Shown one piece after another: positions 61,878-64,000 of a stretch of DNA of 64,000 bases. Source of the stretch: Gammaproteobacteria bacterium UBA3067 (lineage in GTDB: Bacteria; Pseudomonadota; Gammaproteobacteria; Pseudomonadales; UBA3067); NCBI GenBank assembly GCA_002366835.1, contig DFBZ01000038.1, positions 1 to 64,000 of the forward strand, given 5' to 3'. The notes beneath the pieces were generated by a model. The model searched no databases. It had not been told where the DNA came from and worked only from the letters and a program-made list of their open reading frames with translations. Both the position numbers and the translations under genes were made by a program. The stretch's first letter is position 1; each line of letters opens with the position of its first letter.

Positions 61878-62687
61878 ATGGCTAAAATCATCGTAGTAAC
61901 ATCAGGGAAGGGCGGGGTAGGTAAAACAACTACCAGCGCGGCAATTGCCACAGGGCTTGCGCAGCGAGGTTTAAAAACCGTTGTCATTGATTTTGATGTT
62001 GGGTTGCGAAACCTGGATCTGATTCTTGGTTGTGAGCGGCGAGTGGTATATGACTTTGTGAATGTTATCGCTGGTGAGGCGTCTCTTAACCAGGCTTTGA
62101 TAAAAGATAAGCGCGTCGAGGACTTGTATATACTTCCTGCGTCTCAGACCCGTGATAAAGACGCTCTCACCATGGAGGGCGTGGGCAAGGTACTTGAAGA
62201 ACTAGGGAAGACGTTTGACTATATCGTTTGTGATTCTCCTGCTGGTATAGAGAAGGGTGCCCAAATGGCACTCTATTTTGCGGATACCGCCATTGTTGTA
62301 ACAAACCCCGAGGTTTCCTCTGTTCGTGACTCTGATCGAATTTTGGGAATTTTGCAAAGCAAATCAAAGCGCGCCGAAGAGGGGAAAGCGCCAGTTGAAG
62401 AGCATTTGCTTTTGACTCGCTATAACCCTGACCGAGTTGAAAAAGGAGAAATGTTAAGCGTTGAAGACGTTACGGATATTCTTGCTATCCCGCTTGTTGG
62501 TGTAATTCCTGAGTCCAAGTCAGTTCTTTCGTCCTCTAATCAGGGTGTGCCAGTAATTCTGGATCAAGAGAGCAGAGCTGGAAAGGCCTATGCGGATGTG
62601 GTTTGTCGCTTTCTAGGTGAAGAGGTCGATCATCGCTTTATAGAACCTGAAAAAAAGGGATTATTTAAACGGGTATTTGGGAGGTAG
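61878..62687 (+). CDS. minD: Septum site-determining ATPase MinD
   Basis: Membrane-bound ATPase that recruits MinC. 269 residues with the deviant Walker A GKGGVGKTT at 10-18, VIDFDVGLRNLD and CDSPAGIEKGAQ, and a C-terminal amphipathic helix (KGLFKRVFGR) for membrane binding. Good ribosome site (AAGGA). Five bases before minE. Confidence 0.97.
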   Translation: MAKIIVVTSGKGGVGKTTTSAAIATGLAQRGLKTVVIDFDVGLRNLDLILGCERRVVYDFVNVIAGEASLNQALIKDKRVEDLYILPASQTRDKDALTMEGVGKVLEELGKTFDYIVCDSPAGIEKGAQMALYFADTAIVVTNPEVSSVRDSDRILGILQSKSKRAEEGKAPVEEHLLLTRYNPDRVEKGEMLSVEDVTDILAIPLVGVIPESKSVLSSSNQGVPVILDQESRAGKAYADVVCRFLGEEVDHRFIEPEKKGLFKRVFGR

Positions 62688-62692
62688 AAGCA

Positions 62693-62962
62693 ATGGGAAT
62701 TCTTAATTTTTTTAGAAAACAGGAAAAAGCCAGCGCTGCGACAGCCAAAGAACGATTGCAAATAGTTGTCGCTCATGAGCGCTCAAAGCGGGATGAAGAT
62801 GATTTCTTACCTAAAATGCGGAAGGAGATCCTGGAAGTTATTGCGAAGTATGTACAAGTAGATATGGACGATGTGTCTGTATCGCTGGATCAGTCGGATT
62901 CAAGCTGTTCCATTTTGGAGCTTAATGTCACTCTTCCTTCAGTTGAGGAGCAAGAGGCTTAA
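62693..62962 (+). CDS. minE: Cell division topological specificity factor MinE
   Basis: Drives MinD oscillation. 89 residues; MGILNFFRK amphipathic start, ERLQIVVAHERS contact helix and the C-terminal dimer part with MRKEILEVIAKYV. Ribosome site GGGAGG within the minD end. Third gene of the operon. Confidence 0.95.
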   Translation: MGILNFFRKQEKASAATAKERLQIVVAHERSKRDEDDFLPKMRKEILEVIAKYVQVDMDDVSVSLDQSDSSCSILELNVTLPSVEEQEA

Positions 62963-62992
62963 TTAAAGAATACTCATAGCCGCATTAAATAG

Positions 62993-63035
62993 ACCTGCCA
63001 TTTCATTGGTTTTGTAAATTATCGAAGTGGCAGGT
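62993..63035 (+). terminator. Hairpin after minE
   Basis: A 12-bp stem with one G-T pair (62993-63004 / 63024-63035), a 19-base loop, then a T-rich tract near 63042. The next 150 bases before the tRNA hold no gene. Confidence 0.6.
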
Positions 63036-63190
63036 ACTTAATCTTTTTGATTTAAAGTTGTTTTAACGGCTTCGTGCTTAGTTGCAAGCCTTTGCAGATA
63101 GGCATGATTTTAAGAAGTTATCTTTGGCGGGGTGCTGAGCGTATAAGCCAGGGAGGCTTACAAACTTCGAACGAAAAAGACTAAAAAATA

Positions 63191-63267
63191 TGGTAGCTAC
63201 GGGTAGATTCGAACTACCGACCCCAACATTATGAGTGTTGTGCTCTAACCAACTGAGCTACGTAGCC
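63191..63267 (-). tRNA. Elongator tRNA-Met (anticodon CAT)
   Basis: Folds as a full cloverleaf of 77 bases with encoded CCA. The acceptor GGCTACG pairs with CGTAGCT (G1-T72), the anticodon stem is CAACA/TGTTG around CTCATAA, and the T stem GGTAG/CTACC surrounds TTCGAAT. It matches the elongator Met type of E. coli rather than initiator or the CAT isoleucine tRNA. Confidence 0.97.
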
Positions 63268-63391
63268 AAAAGAGTGGAGCGGATTATCCACGTCCTCTCC
63301 CCAGCTGTCAACATCTCAGTTTAGATTCAATGAAAAATCATGTGTTTGCCGGCTGTTCTCGCGCAGAAAATGTTTAAATCGACTGCACTAC

Positions 63392-64000
63392 TTATTTTGT
63401 GGCTTCCACGGGGAGTGACCAGATACTGCGTCTTGTCGGTTTGGATCCACTGGTTTCTGGTTCGTTCTTTTTGCTATCGTCAATAGTCTTAGCGGTGTTT
63501 TGAGTGTTAATGGTTTTTTCTTCGCTGGGCAGCGGCATCGTTTCCGAGGGCGTAACGCTTTTTAAAGGAGGCCCATCGGCTTGAGAGGCGCCTGAATCAA
63601 CGCTGGCAGTATCTGGTTCGATGGGTTGCTTGGCTTTATCACCCAGCGTCATATTTTTAATTTTCGACAGCTGATATCCCATACGTTTAAAAATTACTGC
63701 GCTGCGATAAAAATAATCTTCCAATGCTTTGTGAGTTGATGCCTTATAGGCATCTAAGACCTGAGCGCTTGTAGGCGCCCCGTTGGGGAGGGGGCGGCCC
63801 GAAAAAGCCTCACCGAAGTGTTTTGTGTTGAGAATCATCTGCCCTTGGCTGTCAACAACGGCAAGGTTTAGAAATACGCTTGGTGTGCTTCGCTCTTTCT
63901 TAAGTTTGCTCAATAGGCCCTTTTTGCGCGGGCCAGTATTAATGCCCATCATTACAATGGCGTCCACATCTAGTTGTCGACACAATTCTTTAATGTAGTC
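63392..64000 (-). CDS. Unknown protein, 5' end beyond the window
   Basis: The frame continues off the window edge (DYIKELCRQLDVDA reads through the end), so at least 203 residues of a longer protein. The visible N-terminal side is globular (FLNLAVVDSQGQMILNTKHF, KALEDYFYRSAVIFKRM); the last 90 residues are Ser/Pro/Lys-rich and probably disordered, ending in RRSIWSLPVEATK. No family recognised. It lies after a tRNA on the same strand. Confidence 0.6.
   Translation of the reverse strand, partial: DYIKELCRQLDVDAIVMMGINTGPRKKGLLSKLKKERSTPSVFLNLAVVDSQGQMILNTKHFGEAFSGRPLPNGAPTSAQVLDAYKASTHKALEDYFYRSAVIFKRMGYQLSKIKNMTLGDKAKQPIEPDTASVDSGASQADGPPLKSVTPSETMPLPSEEKTINTQNTAKTIDDSKKNEPETSGSKPTRRSIWSLPVEATK

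Noticed and set aside
1..64000. CRISPR arrays, integron attC sites, prophage genes
   Set aside because: No regular spaced repeats, no cas, integrase or phage structural genes were seen.

Overview
The window reads as a piece of a gammaproteobacterial chromosome with mid-range GC. It carries minCDE, a GspA/GspB pair, a sodium-pumping oxaloacetate decarboxylase, PEP carboxylase, malate synthase G, and a nadK/YeaC/DUF2797/pepN run, with a TonB receptor and many lipoproteins. That mix fits a marine, aerobic heterotroph in or near the Cellvibrionales/Pseudomonadales; the placement is an inference from gene content and protein style, not a computed phylogeny.

Layout. 1-1901: the tail of leuB, broken by an in-frame amber codon, then asd. 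2005-6632: a small accessory patch with a REP-associated transposase remnant, a di-haem peroxidase and a DUF1264 protein on the minus strand, an ArdA-like anti-restriction remnant, and an intact-looking AbiE-type toxin-antitoxin pair behind two matching palindromes. 6799-14336: prfC, glcB, a MoxR ATPase plus CoxE-like VWA protein, and a methylthioinosine phosphorylase. 14412-22591: a secreted orphan, a thioredoxin-like/MerC-like membrane fusion, an isoquinoline-oxidoreductase-type molybdoenzyme, a DUF4382 lipoprotein, an outer-membrane barrel and a VanZ protein. 22630-29074: a MITE-like element, glpK, a zinc-type CDF exporter, GNAT, TatD, SirB1-like and SpmA/SpmB-like proteins. 29099-34258 (minus): a TonB receptor, a periplasmic binding protein and a hybrid histidine kinase in one tight transcription unit. 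34614-44892: oadGAB, an SLC13/RCK transporter, the second MerC-like fusion, a hydrolase, the second MITE copy and ppc. 45133-56306: a large coiled-coil orphan, a VanZ fusion, a PLP enzyme, a cyclic-nucleotide/rhodanese protein, nadK, yeaC, DUF2797, pepN and ppnP. 56415-64000: an aldehyde dehydrogenase, gspB/gspA, minCDE, an elongator tRNA-Met and a truncated unknown gene.

How the genes work together. Several genes meet at C4 acids: PEP carboxylase and oxaloacetate decarboxylase make and break oxaloacetate, malate synthase G makes malate from glyoxylate, and the SLC13 permease may carry dicarboxylates or anions. The TonB receptor, binding protein and kinase look like an uptake-and-sensing unit for one unknown ligand. 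The most unusual items are that trio, the two thioredoxin-like/MerC-like fusions, the pair of about 148-bp inverted-repeat elements placed directly in front of glpK and ppc, and the AbiE pair beside an ArdA remnant. No wholly new system could be proved from sequence alone; the candidates are ranked in the findings.
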